From: Desulfocorpusculum sp964414345
GTDB lineage: Bacteria; Desulfobacterota; Desulfocorpusculales; Desulfocorpusculum
Length of the DNA stretch: 64,000 nucleotides
Assembly (NCBI GenBank): GCA_964414345.1
Contig: CAYPWF010000006.1
Coordinates: 1 to 64,000 of the forward strand
Direction of reading: 5' to 3'
Shown here: positions 42,378 to 50,213 of the stretch, in pieces
Position numbering within the stretch: position 1 is the first letter of the stretch
Layout of the letters: every line of letters starts with the position of its first letter
Translations under genes and position numbers: made by a program
Notes under the pieces: model-generated
What the model saw: the letters and a program-made list of their open reading frames with translations, nothing else
Told to the model about the DNA's origin: nothing
The model's database searches: none

Positions 42378-43571
42378 ATGGGCAAGCTTGCACTCCAAGG
42401 AGTTCGGGTACTGGATCTCTCCAGGGCCCTGGCAGGTCCCTACTGTACAATGATGCTGGGGGATATGGGGGCTGAGATCATAAAGGTGGAAATGCCCAAA
42501 GTGGGAGATGAAGCCCGCCATTACGGGCCTCCTTTCCAGGAGGGGGAGAGCAGCTACTTCCTGAGCGTCAACAGGAACAAGAGGAGCATGACTCTGAACC
42601 TCAAGTCGGACAGGGGGAAGGAGATCCTCAGGGAGCTCGTGAAGCGCTCCGACGTGCTGGTGGAGAACTTCCGCCCAGGTACCATGGAGGATCTTGGCCT
42701 GGGATATGAGAGCCTCAGGGAGATCCAACCCGGGCTGGTTTACTGTGCCATAACGGGCTTCGGCAGCATCGGGCCAGAGGCCCAGAGGCCTGGCTACGAC
42801 CTCATAGCGCAGGGCATGGGGGGCATAATGAGCGTGACAGGCCCTCCGGAGGGGCCTCCTTACAGGGTGGGAATCGCCCAGGCAGACATAGTGGCGGGGA
42901 TGTTCGCAGCCTACGGCATAATGGTGGCTCTTTTCCACAGGGAGCGAACCGGAGAGGGTCAGCGCTTAGAGACCTCTCTTTTCCAAGGCCAGCTGGCGCA
43001 GCTCACCTTCCAGGCAGGCAGGTTTTTCGCCATGGGGGTCTCTCCCAAGCCCCAAGGGAACCAGCATCCCTTGATAGCCCCTTATGAGAGCTTCCGCACC
43101 AAAGACGGGCACATCAACATTGCCGTGGGAAACAACGCGCTCTGGTCCACTTTCTGCAAAGTACTGGGAATGGAAACTTACGAGAAGGACCCCAGGTTCG
43201 AGACCAACCCCAAGAGAGTAGAGAATCGGCCCGCCTTGATCCAAGTCATCGAAGAGCGTACAACCAAATACAGCAGCCAGCAGTTGAGGGATCTTCTGGA
43301 CAAGGCCGGGATTCCCAATGGTCCGGTATGGACAATAGGGGAAGCGCTAAGCGCCCCCCAAAGCCTGGCCCTGGGCATGGTCCAGGAGCTGGAACACCCC
43401 AAGGCTGGCCGCATAAAGGTCACCGGGGTGCCGATCCAGCTGGGCAAGAGCCCCGGCTCTGTGCGGCTCCCTCCTCCCATGCTCGGCCAACACACCCAGG
43501 AGATGTTGACGCAACTTCTGGGCATGCCGGAAAAAGAGGTTGAAGAGCTCCGCACTCAGGGGATAGTCTGA
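42378..43571 (+). CDS. Class III (CaiB/BaiF) CoA-transferase
   Basis: This 397-residue family III CoA-transferase moves CoA between an acyl-CoA and a free acid through a covalent aspartyl intermediate. The catalytic Asp is Asp141 in GYDLIAQGMGG. Family segments LDLSRALAGPYCTMMLGDMGAEIIKVE and LVENFRPGTM begin the protein, seen here in short stretches. AGGAGGGAAAGAGGGG precedes the ATG. Placed after the methylmalonyl set, it could activate propionate or another acid with succinyl-CoA, but the substrate pair is not readable. The 132-bp gap before it shows no clear promoter. Confidence 0.9.
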   Translation: MGKLALQGVRVLDLSRALAGPYCTMMLGDMGAEIIKVEMPKVGDEARHYGPPFQEGESSYFLSVNRNKRSMTLNLKSDRGKEILRELVKRSDVLVENFRPGTMEDLGLGYESLREIQPGLVYCAITGFGSIGPEAQRPGYDLIAQGMGGIMSVTGPPEGPPYRVGIAQADIVAGMFAAYGIMVALFHRERTGEGQRLETSLFQGQLAQLTFQAGRFFAMGVSPKPQGNQHPLIAPYESFRTKDGHINIAVGNNALWSTFCKVLGMETYEKDPRFETNPKRVENRPALIQVIEERTTKYSSQQLRDLLDKAGIPNGPVWTIGEALSAPQSLALGMVQELEHPKAGRIKVTGVPIQLGKSPGSVRLPPPMLGQHTQEMLTQLLGMPEKEVEELRTQGIV

Positions 43572-43605
43572 GATCTGTGTTTTTGAATTAAATTTGGTGA
43601 GAAGC

Positions 43606-43626
43606 GGCCCCCCAAATGTTTCGGGA
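43606..43626 (+). repeat. Degenerate fragment E of the dispersed repeat
   Basis: GGCCCCCCAAATGTTTCGGGA resembles the GCCCCCAAAGTTACGGGC core of copies B and C, with small insertions. It lies just before the AOR ribosome-binding site and could be chance. Confidence 0.3.
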
Positions 43627-43641
43627 CCGTGAGGAGGCATT

Positions 43642-45492
43642 GTGGGGAAAGGTTTTTGGAATCTCTTCTGGGAGGTGGATCTCTCCTCCAGGCAGGTGAG
43701 ATTCACACACACGTCGGAAGAGGAGCTGAGGCGCTATTTCGGGGGAAGCGGCATAGGGGCCAGGCTACTGTTCGAGGAACAGGATGCTTCCAGGGACCCC
43801 TTGGAGCCTTCAAATCCGCTGCTTTTCATGGCAGGGTTGCTAACCGGCAGCTCTGTCCCAACGGCTTGCCGAACAGTTCTTTGCGGCAGATCGCCCCTTA
43901 CAGGCATTTGGGGGGAGTCCACCGCAGGGGGCTACTGGGGGGCCGCTCTCAAGGCCACAGGAGTAGACGGTATTATCCTGAGGGGCCGGGCCGACTCCCC
44001 CGTATATCTTTGGATCACCAAGGGAAAACTGGAAATTCGGGATGCTTCCCACCTCTGGGGGCTGGACAGCTTCGAGACCGAGGAGAGGCTTCGCGCCGAG
44101 ACTGACCCCAGGGCAAGGGTGGCAGCCATAGGCCCTGCCGGAGAGGGTCTTGCCAGGATAGCTTCGGTGATCTTCGAAGGCAGTCATGCCAGAGCGGCCG
44201 GCCGATGCGGCTTCGGGGCCTTGATGGGTTCCAAGAACCTCAAGGCCCTGGTGGTAAGGGGGGTTGGAAAGCTTCCTGTTCATGACCCGGATGGGTTGAG
44301 GCTACTTCTCAAGGAACAGATTCCCAAGATCCAGAAAGGGGCTGCAGGGCTCACCAGGTTCGGCACTCCCGGAGGGGTGGAGGCCGTTGAAGCCCACGGG
44401 GATCTCCCTGTACAGAATTGGCGGGGGGGCTCCTGGCCCGAGGGAGCCAGGGCCACCTGCGCCCAGACGAACTTACCCAAGTACCTCACCGGCCATTACG
44501 CCTGTTTTGGCTGCCCTATCGGATGTGGGAAATCCATCCGGATTCAAAACAGTGAGCATCCTTTGGTGGATTCACACCAACCCGAGTATGAAACAGTAGG
44601 CGGATTCGGGGGGAACCTCCTGAATTCGGATTTTGAAACCATTGCCTTGGCCAACGAGAAATGCAACCGCTACGGACTGGATACCATCTCCGCCAGTGCG
44701 GCCGTGGCCTTTGCCATGGAGTGTTTTGAGAAGGGGTTGATAAGAACCCGAGACACAGAAGGGCTGGAGCTCAGATGGGGGGATGCCGGGGCTATCCTGG
44801 CCCTTGTGGACTGGATGGGGAAGGGTCAGGGCCTGGGTGCGCTTTTGGCCCAAGGAACCAGGGAGGCGGCCCGTGTGCTTGGGCCCCTGGCGCATGAATT
44901 CCGATCCGATGTAAAGGGGCTGGAAATGGCCTACCATGACCCCAGGGCTTTCACCTGCATGGCTGCCAATTATGCCACGGCCAACAGGGGGGCTTGCCAC
45001 CTGGAGTCCCTGAGCTATTTCCTGGGCCGTGGGATACCTCTTGCCGACATGGGATACATGGAACCCCCGGATCCACACGTGGACGAGGGAAAGGCCAAGA
45101 TCGCCTTCGATCTCCAAAATTACATGAGTGTGTACAACCCACTGGGGCTTTGCAAGTTCCTCTTCGTGGGAAGGGTGGGGCCCAGCAGCATAGCCAGATG
45201 GGTGGAGCTGGTGACAGGCTGGGAAATGGACCAGGAGGAGCTTCTCCTCACAGGGGAGAGGATATTCAACCTGAAGCGGATGTACAACGTGCGGTTGGGA
45301 ATCAGCAGAAAGGACGACATGCTCCCTCCAAGGTTTCTGGCTCACCCCAGGCCCGACGGCAGGGCAAAGGGGGTCTTGCCGCACCTCGGAAAGATGCTCC
45401 ACGAGTATTACGGCCTTCGAGGCTGGAGCGAGGAGGGCGTTCCCACCAGGGAGAGGCTGAGGGAGCTTGGACTGGAGTGGACTCTGGGTTGA
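43642..45492 (+). CDS. aor: Tungsten-containing aldehyde:ferredoxin oxidoreductase
   Basis: This 616-residue AOR-family enzyme oxidises an aldehyde to an acid, or the reverse, with ferredoxin and a tungsten bis-pterin. The N-terminal domain has RYFGGSGIGARLLFEE and TGSSVPTACRTVLCGRSPLTG. The [4Fe-4S] ligands are Cys288, Cys291 and Cys295 in ACFGCPIGC, plus Cys504 in GLCKFLF. Pterin-binding segments such as GRCGFGALMGSKNLKA are present. It starts with GTG after GAGGAGGC. Its close neighbours are a CoA-transferase and a MoaD-like carrier, suggesting acid or aldehyde interconversion linked to acyl-CoA; the substrate is unknown. Confidence 0.93.
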   Translation: MGKGFWNLFWEVDLSSRQVRFTHTSEEELRRYFGGSGIGARLLFEEQDASRDPLEPSNPLLFMAGLLTGSSVPTACRTVLCGRSPLTGIWGESTAGGYWGAALKATGVDGIILRGRADSPVYLWITKGKLEIRDASHLWGLDSFETEERLRAETDPRARVAAIGPAGEGLARIASVIFEGSHARAAGRCGFGALMGSKNLKALVVRGVGKLPVHDPDGLRLLLKEQIPKIQKGAAGLTRFGTPGGVEAVEAHGDLPVQNWRGGSWPEGARATCAQTNLPKYLTGHYACFGCPIGCGKSIRIQNSEHPLVDSHQPEYETVGGFGGNLLNSDFETIALANEKCNRYGLDTISASAAVAFAMECFEKGLIRTRDTEGLELRWGDAGAILALVDWMGKGQGLGALLAQGTREAARVLGPLAHEFRSDVKGLEMAYHDPRAFTCMAANYATANRGACHLESLSYFLGRGIPLADMGYMEPPDPHVDEGKAKIAFDLQNYMSVYNPLGLCKFLFVGRVGPSSIARWVELVTGWEMDQEELLLTGERIFNLKRMYNVRLGISRKDDMLPPRFLAHPRPDGRAKGVLPHLGKMLHEYYGLRGWSEEGVPTRERLRELGLEWTLG

Positions 45493-45494
45493 AG

Positions 45495-45737
45495 ATGGCA
45501 AGAGCCACCCTATTTATCCGGCTTCACGGACATCTCTGGAGATACGAGCCCCTGGGCAGGGCTCAGGTGGAACTGCCCTGGAAAGCGGGCAAGACCCTGG
45601 CCGAGTGGGCAAATGACCTGGGGGTTCCACAGGACCAGATCATGGTGGCCCTGGTCAATGGTGAGTACTTACCGCTTGCCGGCTGTCCTGGGCCAGGCGA
45701 TCGGGTGGAACTCCTCCCGGTGATCGACGGGGGGTGA
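45495..45737 (+). CDS. MoaD/ThiS-like small sulfur-carrier protein
   Basis: This 80-residue ubiquitin-fold protein ends in Gly-Gly (VIDGG), the residue pair that is adenylated and thiocarboxylated in MoaD and ThiS. Family features include KTLAEWANDLGVPQDQI, then VALVNGEYLPL, GDRVELLPVIDGG. It starts 2 bp after the AOR stop, so the two are made together. A MoaD-like gene next to AOR is a recurring arrangement and suggests sulfur delivery to tungstopterin. ThiS is less likely because no thi genes are near. Confidence 0.88.
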   Translation: MARATLFIRLHGHLWRYEPLGRAQVELPWKAGKTLAEWANDLGVPQDQIMVALVNGEYLPLAGCPGPGDRVELLPVIDGG

Positions 45738-45808
45738 GGCGCCTGGATCCTGGGCCACGCCCCCCCAGGCCTTGGGCTTGAGCCTTGGCCTTGGAAAGCG
45801 AGGCCGGG

Positions 45809-47062
45809 CTAGCTTGCCCCTTCCCCTTCCTGGGCCGAGGCCAGGGCGCATTGTAGGAGCACGTTGGCTCCAGCCTCGCAGTGCTCCCAGCTGGTGCTTT
45901 CCACCTCCACGTGGCTCCTACCCCCGAGGCTGGGCACGAAGATCATGGCCGTGGGGGCCACCATGGCCATGTAGCTGGCATCGTGGCCGGCACCGCTTAT
46001 CATGTCATGGGTCTGGTAGCCCAGGGCCTGGGCACTGTCCCTCACCAAATGGACCAGCCTCTGGTCGAACTCAACGTGATCAACCCTCCAGGTTATCTCT
46101 GGGCTCACCGAGCAGCCCCTGCGGGGGGCCAGCTCCCGGAACTCCTCCTCCATCTCATTCCACGCCTGCAGGGCGAGTAGGTCGTCCCAGGAACGGATAT
46201 CCACTGTGAATCGGACCCTTCCAGGGATGATGTTGGGAGAGTTGGGGTGGTTCTCCAGGCGTCCCACAGTGGCCACCAAATTCCCTGCCTTGCCGAGGGC
46301 CACTTCCTCCACCCGGAGGATCATTTCCGCAGCACAGCACAGGGCATCGTGGCGACCCTCCATGGGGGTGGGACCCACCTGGTTGCTCTCTCCTTCCACC
46401 AACACCTGATACCAGTGGATGGAGACTATTCCCCGGGGCACCCCAATGGGCACGCCCATCCTGTCCAGCACGGGCCCTTGCTCCACGTGGAGCTCATAGT
46501 AAGCATGCACCGGGAAAGCCCGGCATGGGGTTTCCCCCAGGTACCCTATGCGCCGGAGCTCCTCCTCAACGCCGCGACCCCGGGCATCCCTGCGGCCGTA
46601 GACCTGTTCCTGCTCGAGCTTTCCGATCCATACCCCGGATCCCATCATGGCTGGACTGAAGCGCGAACCCTCCTCATTGGTCCAGTTGCAGATGACCAGG
46701 GGCCTCAGGGTCTGGACCCCGTGCTCATGCAAGGTGCGCATGACTTCCAGGGCCCCCATCACCCCCAGCACGCCGTCGAACCTGCCCCCAAAGGGCTGTG
46801 TGTCCAGGTGGGAGCCCATGAGCACCGGGGGCAGCTCCTGGCGCATCCCGGCCTTCTTGCCAAAGATGTTGCCCATCTGGTCCACAGTGACCTGCAGTCC
46901 CAATTCCTTAAGCCAACTCACAAGAAGGTCCCTGGCCTGCCTATCCTCATGGCTCAGGGCCAGCCTGTGCATGCCACCGCCCGGTGTGGCTCCGATTCGG
47001 GCCATTGCCTCCAGGGATTCCCTGAGGCGCAAACCGTTCACACGTAACCCGGCAGACTGCAT
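45809..47062 (-). CDS. M20 family amidase (N-carbamoyl-L-amino acid hydrolase/allantoate amidohydrolase type)
   Basis: This 417-residue di-metal amidohydrolase of the hydantoinase/carbamoylase family hydrolyses N-carbamoyl amino acids, beta-ureidopropionate or allantoate. It begins RLRESLEAMARIGATPGGG and contains metal ligands in GSHLDTQPFGGRFDG, NEEGSRF and ELHVEQGPVLD, with GAGHDASYMA near the end. The usual closing GxSHNPxE reads GRSHVEVEST, so the last metal ligand region differs. ATG 47062 is chosen because GGAGGAAG precedes it; an ATG five codons earlier overlaps that site. No pyrimidine or purine catabolic partners are adjacent. Confidence 0.88.
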   Translation of the reverse strand: MQSAGLRVNGLRLRESLEAMARIGATPGGGMHRLALSHEDRQARDLLVSWLKELGLQVTVDQMGNIFGKKAGMRQELPPVLMGSHLDTQPFGGRFDGVLGVMGALEVMRTLHEHGVQTLRPLVICNWTNEEGSRFSPAMMGSGVWIGKLEQEQVYGRRDARGRGVEEELRRIGYLGETPCRAFPVHAYYELHVEQGPVLDRMGVPIGVPRGIVSIHWYQVLVEGESNQVGPTPMEGRHDALCCAAEMILRVEEVALGKAGNLVATVGRLENHPNSPNIIPGRVRFTVDIRSWDDLLALQAWNEMEEEFRELAPRRGCSVSPEITWRVDHVEFDQRLVHLVRDSAQALGYQTHDMISGAGHDASYMAMVAPTAMIFVPSLGGRSHVEVESTSWEHCEAGANVLLQCALASAQEGEGAS

Positions 47063-47102
47063 TCTTGCTTCCTCCATATGGAAAGACCAAGGATTTTGAT
47101 CC

Positions 47103-47312
47103 TCAGCCCTGAGCCTCGAGAAGCCTTCTTCGCCTCTTCTTGGACATCTCCCACACTATGCACCTGGTTCTGAACTGGCAGTGCACGTTGGGGCTCGAGC
47201 ACTGGCACCCCTCAGGGAGCTCGGGGTCCTCGCAGCATAGGTGGCAATATCCCACCTGGAACTTCTCGCACAGCGCCATGGCCTCATGTTCCGGATGCCT
47301 CTTGCAACGCAT
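47103..47312 (-). CDS. Small Cys-rich B-box-like protein
   Basis: This 69-residue protein begins with a CxRHPExEAxAxCEKFxxGYCHLCC pattern that resembles B-box and similar zinc modules, followed by more Cys and His residues and a basic tail (KKRRRR). It probably binds two zinc ions. I do not know its function. A good GGAGG lies six bases before the ATG. It is 41 bp from the amidohydrolase gene on the same strand and could be co-transcribed with it. Confidence 0.75.
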   Translation of the reverse strand: MRCKRHPEHEAMALCEKFQVGYCHLCCEDPELPEGCQCSSPNVHCQFRTRCIVWEMSKKRRRRLLEAQG

Positions 47313-47474
47313 TTGAACCTCCAGCAGGACTTCATGTCTGTACTGGCCTTAACCCATGGCCTGTTCTTAAGAATAATCCCACAGGCTCTCCGGGCCAAGA
47401 GGGGCCCTTTTTTTGCCGGTTAGGCTTCTGTGCTGATTTTCGGCCTGAGCTTGCTTTGCACCGGATCCGGAACT

Positions 47475-47822
47475 TTATTGCGGGCTCAGGTGACGGAACA
47501 TGAAAAAGGCGGCCCCTGCCAGACACAGACTGGCCCAAAGAAAGTCCCATGTAAGGCTCTGGCGCATGTAAAAAAAGCAGAAGCCCGCAAAGACCAACAT
47601 AGCCACTATCTCCTGGATCACCTTGAGCTGAGGGAGGGTGAAGTAAGCGCTGCCCAACCTATTGGCAGGGACCTGAAGACAATACTCAAAAAAGGCTATG
47701 CTCCAGCTCAGGGCTATTACCAGAACAAGGGGCTTGGCCCGCATGTCCTTAAGATGCCCGTACCAGGCATAAGTCATGAAAAGATTGGAAAAAACTAGCA
47801 GCAACACGGGAAGCAGTTTCAT
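47475..47822 (-). CDS. DUF486 family small membrane protein
   Basis: This 115-residue inner-membrane protein has four hydrophobic helices covering most of its length and matches DUF486. It starts MKLLPVLLLVFSNLFMTYAWYGHLKD and contains ALSWSIAFFEYCLQVPANRLG. The family is related to small drug/metabolite transporters; no substrate is known. The ATG at 47822 is the conserved family start, with GGTGGAG just upstream; a 13-residue longer frame is unlikely. It lies downstream of a pair of strong hairpins. Confidence 0.87.
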   Translation of the reverse strand: MKLLPVLLLVFSNLFMTYAWYGHLKDMRAKPLVLVIALSWSIAFFEYCLQVPANRLGSAYFTLPQLKVIQEIVAMLVFAGFCFFYMRQSLTWDFLWASLCLAGAAFFMFRHLSPQ

Positions 47823-47867
47823 TCTCCACCCCACAGTCGGCTGGCGGATTTCCGGTCCCAACAGAGA

Positions 47868-47929
47868 AGACCCCGGGGAGCGTATACCCCGGGGTCTCTT
47901 CCCAAGCCGGATCCCCCCAGGAGGGGATC
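47868..47929 (-). terminator. Two adjacent strong hairpins downstream of the D-aminoacylase-like gene
   Basis: AGACCCCGGGG pairs with CCCCGGGGTCT across an 8-nt loop (47868-47897), an 11-bp perfect stem. GATCCCC pairs with GGGGATC (47910-47929). They lie between two - strand genes and probably end the upstream transcript or shield its 3' end. No T-run is seen. Confidence 0.5.
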
Positions 47930-48036
47930 TTCCAAATCACAGTAAAGATTCTAGCCAACCTGTGGGCTAAGGTCAATGCCCGGGCAGCTTAAACTCCCCC
48001 AGTCGAAGGCCCTAAAAAGCAGGCTAAAGAATCAGG

Positions 48037-49764
48037 CTATGGGGGCGTCCAGCCCGGCCCCCTCACCACCCGGCCTGGGGTGGCCCCTGTGTGCTCGCCG
48101 TTTCTTAGCACCTGAACCCCGTTTACGAAAACGTGGAGGACCCCTGTGGCGTACCTGTGGGGCTCCTGATAGGTGGCATGGTCCTGGATAAGCTCAGGGT
48201 CGAAGACTACTATGTCGGCGAAATAGCCCGGCTTGAGGGCCCCCCGGTCTCGAAGCCGCAGGTTGGAGGCAGGAAGTGAGGTGAGCCTCCGGATAGCCTC
48301 CTCCAAGGGTATCAGCCTCTCCTCCCGCACGTACCTTCCCAGGAGGCGGGCGAAGTTGCCAAATGCCCTGGGGTGGGTGCTGAAGCGAACAAAAGGATCC
48401 TCTGTGGAGAAGGATCCCCCGTCAGAGCCGAAGCTGACCCAGGGAAGCTGGATCTGCTTCCTGATGTTCTCCTCTGAGATGGTAAAGCGGAGCATCTTGA
48501 CTCCGCCTTCGTCCTTAAGGACCAGCTCGCAAAGGGCTTCCTCAGGGCTTACCCCCCAAAGTTGGGCGACTTCCACCAGGCTCTTTCCGGAGAGAGGCTT
48601 GAGGGATTCTTTCCGAAGATTCAAAAGAAGAATGCCTTCGGGTTCCCTGAGCTTTAGCTCCCTAAGGATTCTTGCTCTGGCCGTCTTGTCCTTGAGCCTT
48701 CTGAGCATGGCCTGTGTGCCCCCTTTGTGCACCCAGCGGGGAAGGAGCACGTCCAGGGAGGTGGAGCTGGCATTGTAGGTATACATGTTGGCCGTTATGG
48801 GAAGACCCTCAGCCCTTGCCTTCTCTATGAGGGCTATGGCCTCCTCCATCTTTCCCCAATTCTCCCTTCCTGCGGCCTTGAGGTGGTAGATCTCGGCTCT
48901 TACCCCTGTTTCTCTGGAGATGCTGATCAATTCCTCCAGGGCCTCCAGGAGCCCACCCCCCTCGTTTCGCACGTGAGACATGTAAATCCCGCCGTACTTG
49001 GCCACCACCTTGGCCAGCGCCATGAGCTCTTCTGTGTTGGCATATGCCCCGGGTGTATAGATCAAGGCGCTTCCCAGGCCCATGGCACCTTCCTCCATGG
49101 CCTGGGCTACTAGATGGCACATGCTTTGTAATTCTCGGGGAGAGGGCCTCCTGGGGCTTTCACCCATGACGTGAGTTCGCACGGTGGTGGCCCCAACCAG
49201 GGAGGCCACATTGGGGGAGACCCCCTTTTGTGCCAGGTGTTCCAAGTACTCTCCCAGGCTCCTCCAAGAAACATCGTATTTCAGAGTGCCTTGGCTCCTG
49301 AGCATCTCCCGGCGCATGGCCTCGTTGAGGGGCCCCATGGAGCGACCCTCACCAAAGAGCTCCAAGGTCACCCCTTGGCGGATGTCACTCTGGGAGCGGC
49401 CGTCCACCAGGAGCGACTCCGTGGCCCAGCTAAGCATGTTGATGAAACCAGGGGCCACGGCCAGTCCTTCTGCCTGTATTTCCTTTGAACTCAGGCCTGT
49501 AATAGATGGGGCCACCTCAATGATTCTGTCCCCTCGGAGCCCTAAGTCCCCAATCCATGGAGGGGCACCTGTTCCGTCATAGATGAGCCCACCGCGAATC
49601 ACCAGATCATACACCGGTTCCTCCACCTGACTGGAAGCACGGATGGAGAAGGGGTCATATTCGGCCCAAGAGTAAAGGGGAAAGGCCAAAACAATACAGT
49701 TCCAAAGGATCATCCAGGCCATATTGTTGAACCAAACGTTTCTCAATGCGCCATCCCCTTTCAT
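48037..49764 (-). CDS. N-acyl-D-amino-acid deacylase-like amidohydrolase with signal segment
   Basis: This roughly 575-residue protein belongs to the D-aminoacylase branch of the amidohydrolase superfamily. A hydrophobic segment (residues about 15-34) suggests export. The body has DLVIRGGLIYDGTG, then APGFINMLSWATE where classic members carry an HTHxD metal motif. Later metal or active-site segments remain: MSHVRNEG, IYHLKAAGRENWG and FGSDGGSF, with the closing LKPGYFADIVVFDPE. The substrate may therefore differ from N-acyl-D-amino acids. ATG 49764 is a tentative start; GTG 49803 and ATG 49722 are alternatives and none has a good ribosome-binding site. Confidence 0.82.
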   Translation of the reverse strand: MKGDGALRNVWFNNMAWMILWNCIVLAFPLYSWAEYDPFSIRASSQVEEPVYDLVIRGGLIYDGTGAPPWIGDLGLRGDRIIEVAPSITGLSSKEIQAEGLAVAPGFINMLSWATESLLVDGRSQSDIRQGVTLELFGEGRSMGPLNEAMRREMLRSQGTLKYDVSWRSLGEYLEHLAQKGVSPNVASLVGATTVRTHVMGESPRRPSPRELQSMCHLVAQAMEEGAMGLGSALIYTPGAYANTEELMALAKVVAKYGGIYMSHVRNEGGGLLEALEELISISRETGVRAEIYHLKAAGRENWGKMEEAIALIEKARAEGLPITANMYTYNASSTSLDVLLPRWVHKGGTQAMLRRLKDKTARARILRELKLREPEGILLLNLRKESLKPLSGKSLVEVAQLWGVSPEEALCELVLKDEGGVKMLRFTISEENIRKQIQLPWVSFGSDGGSFSTEDPFVRFSTHPRAFGNFARLLGRYVREERLIPLEEAIRRLTSLPASNLRLRDRGALKPGYFADIVVFDPELIQDHATYQEPHRYATGVLHVFVNGVQVLRNGEHTGATPGRVVRGPGWTPP

Positions 49765-50213
49765 GAGCCGGTAACCATTATTGCTGCCCAAGAGCTTGGG
49801 CACAATAGGTTAAGCCGAATCCAGGCTTGTTGGGAAAAAGCTGCCCCAAAAGTGGTTTTCTTCTTGCATGCATGGAGCCCAGGTCTATGCAACAAAAAAC
49901 TCAGACCGGCGCTGCGGCCCCAGCGTGGGCGCCCGCAATGGGAAGTCTTGGGGTAGGCGGGCCCTCACTTTCCAGAGGCGCCGAAGCGCGTCCCTGCGAA
50001 CCCCCAAGGCCTCTTAATGGGTTCTGTCTTGACACACACCCAAGGGGCGGATAATGTCAGAACCAATCGCCTCGTTGTCTCCCCCAGGGGATTTGGAGAA
50101 AGTCTTCCTGGGGATCCGCGGCAGCCTCAACAGGCAAAGTAGAAATCCAGGGGTGTTCGGTTACCCAACATCCTTGAGTCTCCAAGGACAGCCTGCTTAG
50201 GAGGGAAAGGAAG
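49765..50213. other. Divergent intergenic region
   Basis: This 449-bp gap separates the - strand amidohydrolase gene from the + strand Tim44-domain gene. A + strand promoter is present at 50029-50055. GC-rich inverted pieces occur (GGCCCC/GGGGCC-type) but no RNA gene or riboswitch was recognised. Confidence 0.6.
50029..50055 (+). promoter_or_regulatory. Probable promoter of the Tim44/RdgC gene group
   Basis: TTGACA (50029-50034) and GATAAT (50050-50055) are 15 bp apart, or 16 bp if the -10 is read as ATAATG. The leader to the ATG at 50214 would be about 150 nt. Confidence 0.5.

Noticed and set aside
41595..42938. A long open frame on the - strand across the mutase small subunit, epimerase and CoA-transferase genes
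   Set aside because: It is antisense to three well-supported genes, its translation is rich in His, Pro and Leu with no family sequence, and it has no ribosome-binding site. It reflects GC-rich codon bias.
47392..47414. GGGCC/GGCCC hairpin with a seven-T tail on the + strand
   Set aside because: Flanking genes are all on the - strand, so it has no transcript to end; the 5-bp stem can arise by chance in GC-rich DNA.
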